64,000 nucleotides of DNA from Vibrio rumoiensis 1S-45. Its GTDB lineage: Bacteria; Pseudomonadota; Gammaproteobacteria; Enterobacterales; Vibrionaceae. The DNA lies in the NCBI RefSeq assembly GCF_000286955.2, contig NZ_AJYK02000086.1, forward strand, positions 1-64,000. The letters run 5' to 3'. The notes below the pieces were generated by a model. The model was given only the letters and a program-made list of their open reading frames with translations, did no database searches and was not told the origin of the DNA. Position numbers and translations under genes: made by a program. Shown piece by piece: positions 43,815-52,881 of the stretch (the first letter of the stretch is position 1; each line of letters opens with the position of its first letter).

Positions 43815-46610
43815 TTATCCTAAATCGAGGTTCTTGGGTCTAAGTTGAAATTCATCAATTGAGCCAATTTCCAACCCTGCATTAAGGTCGGGTGCCTCTT
43901 GGTGCTCAAGGCCTTTTGAATGCATAATCAAACGATTGGCGGTACGTGGCTTTAAGGTACTGACCACAAAGCGAATCATTTCGGTGCGATCCAGTTTGAT
44001 GATTTTTTCCACCACAATGTCTCGGTTATTAAATTCTAAATCTTTATTACCAATAGCAACCCAATAACGCTGACCGCGCGCTCGCAGGTTGCTATCTGGT
44101 GTCATTATTTGATTGAGTAAACCTTGTTTACTGCTTTGCCATTGCTCTTCTGTGAGTTCTAATAACACTAGATAAAAAGCATTAAGGAATTCATCGACAG
44201 AGGTGAGTAACTCACTTGGCGCAGCATTAGGGGATTGAACATATAAAGCCAGACCCGGGTGGCGATTAAGTGGCATATTGCCTGTTCCTACCATATAGCC
44301 TAATTGCTGCTTGGTGCGTATCTCATGGAAAAAAGCGGCCGACATTAAGTGGTTGGACAGTGTATACAGCGCAACATTTTCTGGTGAAACTGTGGGGGAC
44401 TGGTAATACACCACTAATGCCGAATCGGCTTGGTCACAACAAACCTCACGCTGAAATGTACCGCTTTCCCCAAGCATCACTAAAGGCCTTAACGACTCTT
44501 CATATTGCTGATCTTGCATATGAAGCGCAGTTTTTAAACTGTCAGCTAAGTGAATTGCGGCTTTTCGGCTCCAATCACCATAAACAAACATTTCAATATG
44601 CAATTCGGCTAACATCGCATCAACGAATGAAGGCAGTTCATCCACTTCAATGGATTCTAGAGCTTCAATTAACACAGGGTATGGAGGATTGTTCGGTTGC
44701 AGTATCCCTGTCATGGCATTGAATAATTGAGAAACAGGGCGATCTTTTGCCGTATTTCGCCAATTACGCAGCATTTGTTTTTTAATGGAATCAAAACGTG
44801 TTTGGTTAAATTCGCGTGAAGCAAAGCGGTGAATAATCACATCTAATAATTGAGCTTGTTTTTGGCTAAAGCCAGATAACATCAACGTGACACCGCCTTG
44901 GTGGGCATATACGTTGTAACCCATTCCTGCAATCTCAGCTTGATAGGTTTCTTTCGCCAAAGAGTCCAAGAACATTTCCACACATAAGCGGGTTTTTACA
45001 ATGGTGCGAGGTGTTGAAACCGCATGAGGGCTATCAATCGCAATAAAAGCGAGTCCTTTGGGTACTCGAAACTCGGTTTCTTGTAAGTGCCATAAACGAA
45101 ATCCGGGTTTATCTTCAATCAGTTCTGGTAATGTGTTGTCACGCTCTAGTGGTGCAGGATCAAGTTCGTAGCAAATATAAGGATTAGGTTCAGGTAAATG
45201 TAATTCACCGCTAATCGGAGGGTGGCTCCAAGCGTGAAGGTCTTCATCACAAATTGGCGTGACACTGTATGGGGTGTTATACCATTTGGCTTGTTTGTCG
45301 TAAGTAAGCCCTTTCGCGATTAACATGATTCGCATGTTGTACGGAGTAAAGTGATGCAGAAGTTGGCGCAAGTGGCCCTCATCATAGTGCGTCATCATAT
45401 AATCACCATAGATGACATCTTCAGGTGAAAAGTTTTGCAGATTGATCACTAAATGGCTAGCCACATCAATGGCACGAGACGCTTCTTGAAAACGGAATGC
45501 AGATTCTAAAACGGCTTGTTTTTCTTGGTATCGCCACTCTTCTAACCCTTGCTGGCGTATCAGTTCAATAAATTCAAAAATGCAGCTGACAATGTAGTTA
45601 ACTTTTTCGATGCCGAGTTTTGTAAGGCTGCAACTGATCGAAAACTCACGGAAATTACTGCCACTGATCCCACCTCCTGCAGTTAATGACGTGATCAGTT
45701 CTTCAGATTTTAAATGTTGCAATAAACTGCCTTCACTTTCATCACCTAATAGATGGGCGATATAAGAGAGAGGCTTGGTTTGATAAAACTGGTCCATGCC
45801 CGGAAAGTTAAATGTGAGCATTAACTTACGTGAATCTTTTTCTGGCTCAACGTTTACAAATAAGGCGGAATCTTGTTCTCTTAATAGCGGAATATTGATG
45901 CTTTTATCTTGTTTATGATTATTTTCAATCGAAGAAAAGTAAGTGGTTGCCGCTTCTTCTAACTGATCTAAAGAATGAGGGCTAATGAGTGTCGCGGTCA
46001 TCAGGTCGGCAGAGTAATGTTGGCGATAAAATTCAATGATTTCATCTCGAATAGAGGTTGTTGGATTGCCATTATCATCGAAAAGGTCACTTAAAGTTTC
46101 ATCATTACCAACAGAAAATTTAGCGAAAGGATGCTCGGGATTGACGACTTCTTTATGTACTTGGTATAAACGACGCATGTCATCTTTTAATTTCAAGCGA
46201 AACTCAGATTCCACCGCTTGGCGTTCTTTTTCTAATGCTTCTTGATTGAAAAGAGGAGCGATAAAAAATTGGCTGAAGCGATCTAATGCCTCAGCAAAAG
46301 ACGTTGAAATAATATCAAAGAAAAAACAAGTATGTTCAGTACCCGTCCACGCATTATTCTTTCCACCGTGCTGGCTAATAAATGACTGAAACTCGCCAAT
46401 GACTGGGTATTTTTCAGTGCCTAAAAACAGCATGTGTTCTAAATAGTGAGCAAGACCTTCTCGATGGTAAGGATCATCAAAATGACCAACTTTTACGGCT
46501 AATGCTGCAGCAGATTTTTGCGCATCCTCATCATGCACCAGTAATACTCGCAACCCGTTTGGTAGGGTGATATAGCGATATTGTTTTTTATCATTTGGAC
46601 TAATGTGCAC
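43815..46610 (-). CDS. M16 (insulinase/pitrilysin) family zinc peptidase
   Basis: This 931-residue protein has the inverted zinc motif H55-Y-L-E58-H59 and the third ligand E136 in AVESEF, with four M16 repeats over its length as in protease III and insulysin. It should degrade small peptides in a closed chamber. Unlike E. coli PtrA it shows no signal peptide, so it may be cytoplasmic. It starts with GTG at 46610, six bases after AGGGAG. It is separated from the GH20 gene by 136 bp and transcribed in the same direction. Confidence 0.88.
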   Translation of the reverse strand: MHISPNDKKQYRYITLPNGLRVLLVHDEDAQKSAAALAVKVGHFDDPYHREGLAHYLEHMLFLGTEKYPVIGEFQSFISQHGGKNNAWTGTEHTCFFFDIISTSFAEALDRFSQFFIAPLFNQEALEKERQAVESEFRLKLKDDMRRLYQVHKEVVNPEHPFAKFSVGNDETLSDLFDDNGNPTTSIRDEIIEFYRQHYSADLMTATLISPHSLDQLEEAATTYFSSIENNHKQDKSINIPLLREQDSALFVNVEPEKDSRKLMLTFNFPGMDQFYQTKPLSYIAHLLGDESEGSLLQHLKSEELITSLTAGGGISGSNFREFSISCSLTKLGIEKVNYIVSCIFEFIELIRQQGLEEWRYQEKQAVLESAFRFQEASRAIDVASHLVINLQNFSPEDVIYGDYMMTHYDEGHLRQLLHHFTPYNMRIMLIAKGLTYDKQAKWYNTPYSVTPICDEDLHAWSHPPISGELHLPEPNPYICYELDPAPLERDNTLPELIEDKPGFRLWHLQETEFRVPKGLAFIAIDSPHAVSTPRTIVKTRLCVEMFLDSLAKETYQAEIAGMGYNVYAHQGGVTLMLSGFSQKQAQLLDVIIHRFASREFNQTRFDSIKKQMLRNWRNTAKDRPVSQLFNAMTGILQPNNPPYPVLIEALESIEVDELPSFVDAMLAELHIEMFVYGDWSRKAAIHLADSLKTALHMQDQQYEESLRPLVMLGESGTFQREVCCDQADSALVVYYQSPTVSPENVALYTLSNHLMSAAFFHEIRTKQQLGYMVGTGNMPLNRHPGLALYVQSPNAAPSELLTSVDEFLNAFYLVLLELTEEQWQSSKQGLLNQIMTPDSNLRARGQRYWVAIGNKDLEFNNRDIVVEKIIKLDRTEMIRFVVSTLKPRTANRLIMHSKGLEHQEAPDLNAGLEIGSIDEFQLRPKNLDLG

Positions 46611-46968
46611 GGTACACTCCCTTTTTCGATGAGAAATGACCTTGCTGAATTTGAGACAAGAAAGCTCAGCAAGTGGGTCACGTTCAGAAACGTCACCTTG
46701 AGGATATTTTGAATATAGCTCAATTATGACTTGGGAATGAATCGCTGCAAATGGTTTCTTTAAGGAATGATGAATAATAGAAAAAATTGTTCTCAGAGTG
46801 GGATAAAATCGATGAAAATAGCTTAAGCTTGTCAGGTATATCGCATTTATTTGATAGGAATGTTATTTATGTCGACAATCTCTGGTGGCAACTTGTTATA
46901 CTAAAGTCGAAGGGTTGTTGACCTTCCGCGATCGAGTTTTAGTTTAGATGGTATGTAAGGTTGATGTT
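46611..46968. other. Divergent gap between the M16 peptidase and sixA
   Basis: In the leftward leader two hairpins precede the peptidase: CTTGCTGA/TCAGCAAG (46642-46649 with 46664-46671) and GGTCACGTT/AACGTCACC (46675-46702). There is no T-run, so they are not simple terminators. The rest carries a likely rightward promoter near TTGTTATACTAAA (46893-46905) for sixA. A small frame at 46499-46723 is not supported. Confidence 0.4.
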
Positions 46969-47433
46969 ATGCACATTTATATAATGCGTCATGGTGATGC
47001 GGAAACGTTTGCCGCTTCGGATGCAGAGCGACCATTAAGCCAAATGGGGCACGATCAGTCTTTGAAAGTGGCACAGCACTGCAAAGAGAACGGGCAAGTT
47101 GAATTTGATTTAGTGCTAGTGAGTCCATACTTACGAGCACAACAAACATGGCAGACAATTTCACCAATATTGATGGCTAATCATATTGAGGACTGCGCAG
47201 AGATTACACCTTATGGTGATTCTGAATCAGTAGTGGAATATGTTTGTGCTCTTGCGGAAACACAATTTTTGCAAAATATCCTATTAGTATCGCATTTACC
47301 TTTGGTGGGGTATTTAACTGCAGACTTTGTAACGGATATACCACCACCTATGTTTCCAACTTCTGGCATGGTGTGTGTGGATTACGATGTAGACACCAGA
47401 AAAGGCCAAATAGTTTGGCAAGCTCAGCCATAG
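46969..47433 (+). CDS. sixA: Phosphohistidine phosphatase SixA
   Basis: This 154-residue enzyme of the histidine phosphatase superfamily has the catalytic RHG motif (R7-H8-G9) in MHIYIMRHGDAE and a second histidine in LLVSHLPLVG. SixA dephosphorylates phosphohistidine, in E. coli on ArcB or the nitrogen PTS. The ATG at 46969 is chosen because TAAGG lies about 11 nt upstream and MHIYIMRHG matches the family start; a frame open to 46948 adds seven residues. The order fadJ-sixA-smrB-prmB is conserved with E. coli apart from two inserted genes. Confidence 0.92.
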   Translation: MHIYIMRHGDAETFAASDAERPLSQMGHDQSLKVAQHCKENGQVEFDLVLVSPYLRAQQTWQTISPILMANHIEDCAEITPYGDSESVVEYVCALAETQFLQNILLVSHLPLVGYLTADFVTDIPPPMFPTSGMVCVDYDVDTRKGQIVWQAQP

Positions 47434-47453
47434 AAGTAGGCAACTATAGAAGA

Positions 47454-47482
47454 ATGGAGACGGTCAACTGTCTCCTTTTTTG
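47454..47482 (+). terminator. Intrinsic terminator after sixA
   Basis: A GGAGAC/GTCTCC stem with an 8-nt loop is followed by TTTTTT, between sixA and the convergent smrB. Confidence 0.7.
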
Positions 47483-47514
47483 ATCTGGTTTTGACCCAGT
47501 GGCGAGCTATTTAA

Positions 47515-48042
47515 TTATTCAGGAATAGAAAGTAATATTAATAAAGCGCCATTACCGCCAAATTCTAATGGTGCTTGGTGATAAGCCATGACATCTGGAT
47601 GTTGAGCGAGCCAAAGTGGCACTTTTTGTTTGAGGATGTGCTTGCCTATACCGTGCATCACACTAGCACAAGCCACACCTTCTTTTATGCAGTGTGCAAT
47701 CATTGCGCCTAATTCACGTTTCGCTTCCATTTGAGTCATACCATGCAAGTCTAAAAAGACATCCGGTACGTACACGCCACGGCGTAAACGTTTCAATTCA
47801 TATTTAGAAACATCACTACGAGCATAGCGAGTCGGACCATCTTCATTGAGTAACGGCACAAATTCATCTGAAAAATAAAACTCATTGTCCTTCGCGTCTC
47901 GGAATGTACGACGAATTTCTTTTTGTTGTAAGTTCTTTTTCGGTTGCTGGATTATGGTATCCTGTGACAACTTTTTTACGCCCTTCATTTCTTGTTTAAA
48001 TAGCGCAAATTCATCATCAAAATTGGTGTCTTTTTCGCACAT
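47515..48042 (-). CDS. smrB: Ribosome rescue endonuclease SmrB
   Basis: This 175-residue protein has a charged N-terminal arm and a C-terminal Smr domain (about 95-175) with the DLHGMT and MHGIGKHILK motifs. In E. coli SmrB cleaves mRNA between collided ribosomes. The N-terminal helix that binds the ribosome is present in the leading residues. It is divergent from prmB with a 115-bp gap. Confidence 0.92.
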   Translation of the reverse strand: MCEKDTNFDDEFALFKQEMKGVKKLSQDTIIQQPKKNLQQKEIRRTFRDAKDNEFYFSDEFVPLLNEDGPTRYARSDVSKYELKRLRRGVYVPDVFLDLHGMTQMEAKRELGAMIAHCIKEGVACASVMHGIGKHILKQKVPLWLAQHPDVMAYHQAPLEFGGNGALLILLSIPE

Positions 48043-48157
48043 GATAAGTCCTTATGAATGAGGGCGGTATTGTAACCCTAAGCCTAGCTAAGAAGCGAGT
48101 TCCAATATACTCGCCATAGACATGTAGGTTTGGCAGTGTAGCCATGCGGAGGCAAAC

Positions 48158-49090
48158 TTGGATAAAATTTTTATAGATGAAGCAGTATCGGAACTTCATA
48201 CGCTTCAAGATATGATCCGTTGGACGGTCAGCCGATTTAATGCGGCGGGTTTGTTTTACGGGCATGGTACAGATAACTCTTGGGATGAAGCTGTTCAGCT
48301 TATTTTGCCTACGCTTTATCTTCCAATTGATGTGCCACCGCATGTATTAAATTCACGCTTGATCACCAGTGAACGTTTGCGCATTGTGGAGCGTGTGATT
48401 AAACGTATTAATGAACGTACTCCTACAGCTTACTTAACCAATAAAGCATGGTTTTGTGGTCTTGAATTCTATGTGGATGAACGCGTACTTGTGCCTCGTT
48501 CACCAATTGGAGAGTTGATCCAACAACAATTCCAACCTTGGTTAATTGAAGAGCCAACTCGCATTATGGATTTATGTACTGGCAGTGGTTGTATTGCGAT
48601 TGCTTGTGCTTATGCGTTTGAAGGTGCAGAAGTTGACGCGGTTGATATCTCACTTGATGCTCTTCAAGTGGCGGAGCGTAATATTCACGATCACGGCTTA
48701 GAACAACAAGTCTTCCCGCTGCGTTCAGATTTATTTAATGATATTCCAGAAGACAAATACCATATCATTGTGACCAATCCGCCTTATGTGGATCAAGATG
48801 ATATGGATAGCTTGCCAGAAGAATTTAAGCATGAGCCTGAGTTAGGTTTAGCGGCGGGATCGGATGGCTTGAAATTAATGCGACGTATTCTTGCTGATGC
48901 GCCTGATTATTTAGCCGACAATGGTATTTTGATTTGCGAAGTGGGTAACTCCATGGTGCATGTGATGGATCAGTATCCACATATTCCATTTACTTGGCTT
49001 GAATTTGAAAATGGTGGTCATGGGGTATTTTTACTTACTCGTGAGCAACTGATTGAACATGCTGATGAGTTTGCTATTTATAAAAAATAA
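48158..49090 (+). CDS. prmB: Ribosomal protein L3 N5-glutamine methyltransferase PrmB
   Basis: This 310-residue SAM-dependent methyltransferase has motif [16 protein letters not shown] (about 138-152) and the glutamine-methylase NPPY motif at about 206-209. It methylates Gln150 of L3 in E. coli. The start is TTG at 48158, with GGAGG six bases upstream, and [10 protein letters not shown] matches the family N-terminus. A strong terminator follows. Confidence 0.94.
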   Translation: MDKIFIDEAVSELHTLQDMIRWTVSRFNAAGLFYGHGTDNSWDEAVQLILPTLYLPIDVPPHVLNSRLITSERLRIVERVIKRINERTPTAYLTNKAWFCGLEFYVDERVLVPRSPIGELIQQQFQPWLIEEPTRIMDLCTGSGCIAIACAYAFEGAEVDAVDISLDALQVAERNIHDHGLEQQVFPLRSDLFNDIPEDKYHIIVTNPPYVDQDDMDSLPEEFKHEPELGLAAGSDGLKLMRRILADAPDYLADNGILICEVGNSMVHVMDQYPHIPFTWLEFENGGHGVFLLTREQLIEHADEFAIYKK

Positions 49091-49116
49091 GACAAACTAA
49101 GGTCATGAACATCCGA

Positions 49117-49153
49117 TAAATGCCAACCTTTGATTAGGTTGGCATTTTTTATT
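49117..49153 (+). terminator. Intrinsic terminator after prmB
   Basis: AAATGCCAACCT pairs with AGGTTGGCATTT around a 6-nt loop and is followed by a T-run. Confidence 0.9.
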
Positions 49154-49273
49154 TCTGTCTATTCGTCGATTATTTTCAAAAATGGGGTTTACAAGCCCCT
49201 GCCTTGACGACACTATTCAATGATGCAATTAAAATGAGCTGTAAAGCGATAAGAATAAGTTAAAGAGGGATTC

Positions 49274-50359
49274 ATGGCAGGGAACAGTATTGGTCAACAT
49301 TTTCGAGTGACGACATTTGGTGAAAGTCACGGTAAAGCATTAGGTTGTATTATTGATGGTTGTCCTCCAGGTTTGGAGTTGAGTGAAGCCGATCTGCAAA
49401 AAGATTTGGATCGCCGTCGCCCGGGAACGTCTCGTTATACCACAGCACGTCGTGAACCGGATGAAGTGGAAATTTTAGGTGGTGTTTTTGAAGGCCAGAC
49501 CACAGGTACATCTATAGGTTTAACGATTCAAAATACCGATCAGCGTTCAAAAGATTATTCTGAAATAATGGATAAATTCCGCCCAGGCCATGCAGATTAC
49601 ACGTACCATCAAAAATATGGAGTACGTGATTACCGTGGTGGTGGCCGTTCTTCTGCGCGTGAAACCGCGATGCGAGTGGCCGCAGGGGGCATTGCTAAAA
49701 AGTACCTAAAGCAAGAATTTGGAATTGAGATCCGTGGTTACTTATCTCAAATGGGCGATGTCACTATTGATAAAGTCGATTGGGATGAGATTGAAAATAA
49801 CCCATTCTTCTGCCCAGATGTGGATAAAGTTGATGCCCTTGATGAATTGATTCGTGACTTGAAAAAGCAAGGTGATTCTATTGGTGCCAAACTATCGGTT
49901 GTCGCAACCAATGTACCAGTTGGTTTAGGTGAGCCTATTTTCGACCGTTTAGATGCGGATATCGCTCATGCTTTAATGGGCATTAACGCGGTAAAAGGCG
50001 TTGAAATTGGTGATGGTTTTGCAGTTGCTAACCAAAAGGGCAGTGAGCACCGTGATGAAATGACGCCACAAGGTTTTAAATCGAACCATGCGGGTGGCAT
50101 TTTAGGTGGGATCTCGTCAGGCCAAGATATTGTGGCAAGCATTGCGCTTAAACCGACATCGAGCATTACCGTTCCGGGTGAAACGATTAACCGCAAAGGC
50201 GAAGCCACATCATTGATCACTAAAGGTCGTCATGATCCTTGTGTTGGTATTCGTGCGGTACCGATTGCCGAAGCCATGCTGGCGATTGTACTGATGGATC
50301 ACTTATTGCGCCATCGTGGACAAAATCATAACGTGCAAACTGAAACGCCGAAGATTTAA
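49274..50359 (+). CDS. aroC: Chorismate synthase AroC
   Basis: This 361-residue enzyme catalyses the last shikimate step, EPSP to chorismate, using reduced FMN. Signatures are [18 protein letters not shown] (17-34), [19 protein letters not shown] (about 118-136) and GRHDPCVG near 316-323. The length matches the family. AGAGGGA precedes the ATG. It has its own region after the prmB terminator and converges on the TRIC-channel gene through a perfect hairpin. Confidence 0.96.
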   Translation: MAGNSIGQHFRVTTFGESHGKALGCIIDGCPPGLELSEADLQKDLDRRRPGTSRYTTARREPDEVEILGGVFEGQTTGTSIGLTIQNTDQRSKDYSEIMDKFRPGHADYTYHQKYGVRDYRGGGRSSARETAMRVAAGGIAKKYLKQEFGIEIRGYLSQMGDVTIDKVDWDEIENNPFFCPDVDKVDALDELIRDLKKQGDSIGAKLSVVATNVPVGLGEPIFDRLDADIAHALMGINAVKGVEIGDGFAVANQKGSEHRDEMTPQGFKSNHAGGILGGISSGQDIVASIALKPTSSITVPGETINRKGEATSLITKGRHDPCVGIRAVPIAEAMLAIVLMDHLLRHRGQNHNVQTETPKI

Positions 50360-50383
50360 TTCTTAGTCTCAGATTTGAATAAG

Positions 50384-50431
50384 AAAGAGCCCACAATCAA
50401 TGGTTCACATTATTGATTGTGGGCTCTTTTA
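50384..50431. terminator. Bidirectional intrinsic terminator
   Basis: A perfect 18-bp stem (arms 50384-50401 and 50412-50429, AAAGAGCCCACAATCAAT) with a 10-nt loop serves the convergent aroC and TRIC genes. Confidence 0.92.
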
Positions 50432-50449
50432 TATTTGAAATTTAACAGT

Positions 50450-51082
50450 TTAATGCTTTAGTGAACTGGATTCTTCAACGGTTAGCTGAAAGCTCGGCAA
50501 ACGCCACTTAAACCTTACCGATGCCATGCGCAGTAAATAACCAACCACCAAAGCACTCACTGTTGCGGTTAGATCACTAAAACCAAAGTGTAAAATGGCT
50601 AAGTATAAAACCGCCACCACTAATGCAACGGATGCGTATAATTCGTTATGCAATACCAACGGAGCTTGTCGGCAAATCAAATCACGCAGCAGTCCACCAA
50701 ACACGCCAGTCACAATCGCTGAGACAATGCAGATGCTGTAATGTAGCCCCATATTGATGCCAACTTGGCAGCCAATAATACTAAAGGCGGCAAGACCTAA
50801 CGCATCTAATCGAATGAATACGCCATGAAATTTAATCACCCATTTTGCAAGTAATGTGGTCACAATGCCGGCGACGCACGTTATTAATAGGTACTCAGGG
50901 TGTTGTACCCAAGTTAAAGGGAAGTGGCCGAGCAAAATATCCCTGACACTTCCACCGCCAATCGCTGTAGCGCTGGCGACTAACATCACGCCAAACCAAT
51001 CCATGTTTTTTCGACCAGCACTTAATGCACCTGTCATGGCCTCCGCCGTAATTCCAATAATATAAATAATGCTTAACAACAT
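50450..51082 (-). CDS. TRIC-type cation channel family membrane protein (YadS/YicG-like)
   Basis: This 210-residue membrane protein has about seven helices in two repeats, each with a glycine-rich kinked motif: TAIGGGSVRDILL and GVFGGLLRDLIC. These mark the UPF0126/TRIC family, whose bacterial members form monovalent cation channels. The ATG at 51082 is chosen because AAGTGAG lies 6-8 nt upstream; an ATG at 51100 would add six residues. In E. coli yfcA and mepA occupy the corresponding position after aroC, so this gene is a lineage-specific neighbour here. Confidence 0.87.
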   Translation of the reverse strand: MLLSIIYIIGITAEAMTGALSAGRKNMDWFGVMLVASATAIGGGSVRDILLGHFPLTWVQHPEYLLITCVAGIVTTLLAKWVIKFHGVFIRLDALGLAAFSIIGCQVGINMGLHYSICIVSAIVTGVFGGLLRDLICRQAPLVLHNELYASVALVVAVLYLAILHFGFSDLTATVSALVVGYLLRMASVRFKWRLPSFQLTVEESSSLKH

Positions 51083-51316
51083 GGTGTGCTCACTTAACAT
51101 TTTTTCTAGAGCAAAATAGAGGGCGGATTGTAGGGATAAAAAATAGAAATGACGAATGAAAATTTTTGTGAAAATGGATGGGGTATTGATTAGAAAAACT
51201 AATGGTTGGATTGTGGTTAGCTTCGTTATTATTCATGTTGGCTTTTCTAGCCTTTACCTAAGCGTGAAAAGTAAGGACAATAGCGCCCAATAAACCAATA
51301 GTTGTAATGAAATCGA

Positions 51317-51862
51317 ATGAGCTTTGCTGATATAACCCATAAACCAGACGATATTATCTCAATATTTAACCGTACCTTTTTTGATGCGTATAACACCAAA
51401 TTAGTGCGCGGTAATGATGAGCCTATTTATCTACCCGCTAATGCTGATGTGCCTTACCATCAAGTGATATTTGCGCATGGTTTTTACGCCTCTGCCATGC
51501 ATGAGATAGCGCATTGGTGCGTCGCGGGTGCGAAGCGCAGATTACTGGAAGATTTTGGGTATTGGTATGAACCGGATGGGCGTACCGAGCAAGTTCAAGC
51601 GGAATTTGAAAAGGTAGAGATTCGCCCTCAAGCTTATGAGTGGATTTTATCGGTGAGTGCGGGGCTGCCTTTTTCGGTCAGTTGCGATAATCTCAATGGC
51701 GATTTTGAACCGGATCGTTTAGCCTTTATGGCGAAAGTACATCAAGAAGTCGAACAAATCTTACTGCAAGGACTGCCATTGCGAGTTCAGATGCTGTCGG
51801 ATGCCTTACGTAATTTCTACCAAACACCAGAAATTACCCTAAGCCAATTTATAATTAAGTAA
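51317..51862 (+). CDS. epmC: Elongation factor P hydroxylase EpmC
   Basis: This 181-residue protein has the HEIAHW metal motif (H62, E63, H66) near YASAMHEIAHWCVAG and the DYGYWY-like DFGYWYEPDG block of the EpmC/YfcM family. It hydroxylates the beta-lysylated lysine of EF-P. No strong ribosome binding site precedes the ATG. It is followed 27 bp later by yfcL, the same order as E. coli. No epmA or epmB is in the window. Confidence 0.92.
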   Translation: MSFADITHKPDDIISIFNRTFFDAYNTKLVRGNDEPIYLPANADVPYHQVIFAHGFYASAMHEIAHWCVAGAKRRLLEDFGYWYEPDGRTEQVQAEFEKVEIRPQAYEWILSVSAGLPFSVSCDNLNGDFEPDRLAFMAKVHQEVEQILLQGLPLRVQMLSDALRNFYQTPEITLSQFIIK

Positions 51863-51889
51863 CATTAATCGTTAAATAATGAGTAACGG

Positions 51890-52153
51890 ATGATCATTGA
51901 ATTAGAAGAACAGTTATTAGAAGCCATAGACCTGACAGTCGCAACCGCATCAGATGATGAATTATTTGCTGGTGGTTATTTGCGTGGGCATATTTCGTTG
52001 TCTGCCGCTGATTGTGAAGCGGAAGGCATTCAAGAGGTGGCAATATTTAAGCAACGCATTCAAGCCAGTTTAGATGCAGCGCGTAATGAGTTAACTCCTG
52101 CTGATCAGGTTATTGTTGCTGATATGTGGCAATCTCTTGCGGCTCAGATTTAA
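51890..52153 (+). CDS. yfcL: YfcL family protein
   Basis: This 87-residue acidic protein, with no membrane segment, matches the YfcL family in size, composition and position between epmC and mnmC. The segment FAGGYLRGHISLSAADCE is typical. Function is unknown. It is probably co-transcribed with epmC. A long perfect inverted repeat begins two bases after its stop. Confidence 0.85.
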   Translation: MIIELEEQLLEAIDLTVATASDDELFAGGYLRGHISLSAADCEAEGIQEVAIFKQRIQASLDAARNELTPADQVIVADMWQSLAAQI

Positions 52154-52154
52154 T

Positions 52155-52197
52155 ATCTAATAGACTTGTTCTAATTTTTCGAACAAGTCTATTAGAT
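52155..52197. repeat. Perfect 17-bp inverted repeat after yfcL
   Basis: The arms at 52155-52171 (ATCTAATAGACTTGTTC) and 52181-52197 are exact complements around loop TAATTTTTC. There is no T-run after the stem, so it is not a classical intrinsic terminator. It could stabilise the 3' end or bind a protein. Confidence 0.7.
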
Positions 52198-52273
52198 TGC
52201 TTGGCTGTTCGACTCAAAAGAATAGAGTATTGTTATCTCAGTTACTTACCTATTCATTGTTTACGGAGTCATT

Positions 52274-52801
52274 ATGAAAATTATCGCATTCGGCGCAAGC
52301 TCAAGTTTCAGTTCAATAAATAAAGCATTAGCCACTTATACTGCCAACTTAGTTGAAGGGGCTGAGGTTGAAGTGCTCGATTTGAATGATTTTCCGGTTC
52401 CGATGTTTAGTGAAGATACGGAAAAAGAAGTGGGTCGACCTGCAGGCGCACAAGCCTTTTTTGATAAGATTGAAAGCGCTGATGCATACGTGATTTCTTT
52501 TGCGGAGCATAATGGCACTTATACTGCTTATTACAAAAACTTGTTCGATTGGGCATCACGTATCAATCAGCAAATGTTTGCTCACAAACCCGTCGTGTAC
52601 TTGTCAACGAGCCCAGGTCCTGGTGGTGCGAAGAGCGTATTAGCTCAAGCGGTTGGTTCAGCTGCATTTTTCCATGCGGATCTTAAAGCATCGCTTTCAG
52701 TACCAAGTTTTTATGATGTGTTTGATATGGAAAAAGGCGAAGTCACAGATTCTGCGATTGCTGAACAATTAGCTAAAGCTGCTGCAGCGTTACATGCTTA
52801 G
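52274..52801 (+). CDS. NAD(P)H-dependent flavin oxidoreductase
   Basis: This 175-residue flavodoxin-like protein has the FMN-binding loop AFGASSSFSSINKALATY (4-21) and the AEHNGTYTAYYKN block (about 79-91) that resembles the NGSIPGVLKN motif of NADPH-dependent FMN reductases (ChrR/YieF group). It probably reduces quinones or flavins. GGAG lies 7 nt before the ATG. It sits between yfcL and mnmC, which are adjacent in E. coli, so it is an insertion relative to that order. A clear terminator follows. Confidence 0.87.
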   Translation: MKIIAFGASSSFSSINKALATYTANLVEGAEVEVLDLNDFPVPMFSEDTEKEVGRPAGAQAFFDKIESADAYVISFAEHNGTYTAYYKNLFDWASRINQQMFAHKPVVYLSTSPGPGGAKSVLAQAVGSAAFFHADLKASLSVPSFYDVFDMEKGEVTDSAIAEQLAKAAAALHA

Positions 52802-52835
52802 TTTTTGCTGAACGGTTTAAAGTGAATATCAAATT

Positions 52836-52872
52836 AAAAACGGGATGAACGATTATCGCTCATCCCGTTTTG
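52836..52872. terminator. Bidirectional intrinsic terminator
   Basis: AAAACGGGATGA pairs with TCATCCCGTTTT around an 11-nt loop, between the convergent oxidoreductase and mnmC genes. Confidence 0.88.
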
Positions 52873-52881
52873 CTGTTTAAA

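Noticed and set aside
46499-46723. Leftward 74-codon frame before the M16 peptidase
   Set aside because: It overlaps the peptidase start, shows no recognisable domain and is better explained as leader sequence with hairpins.
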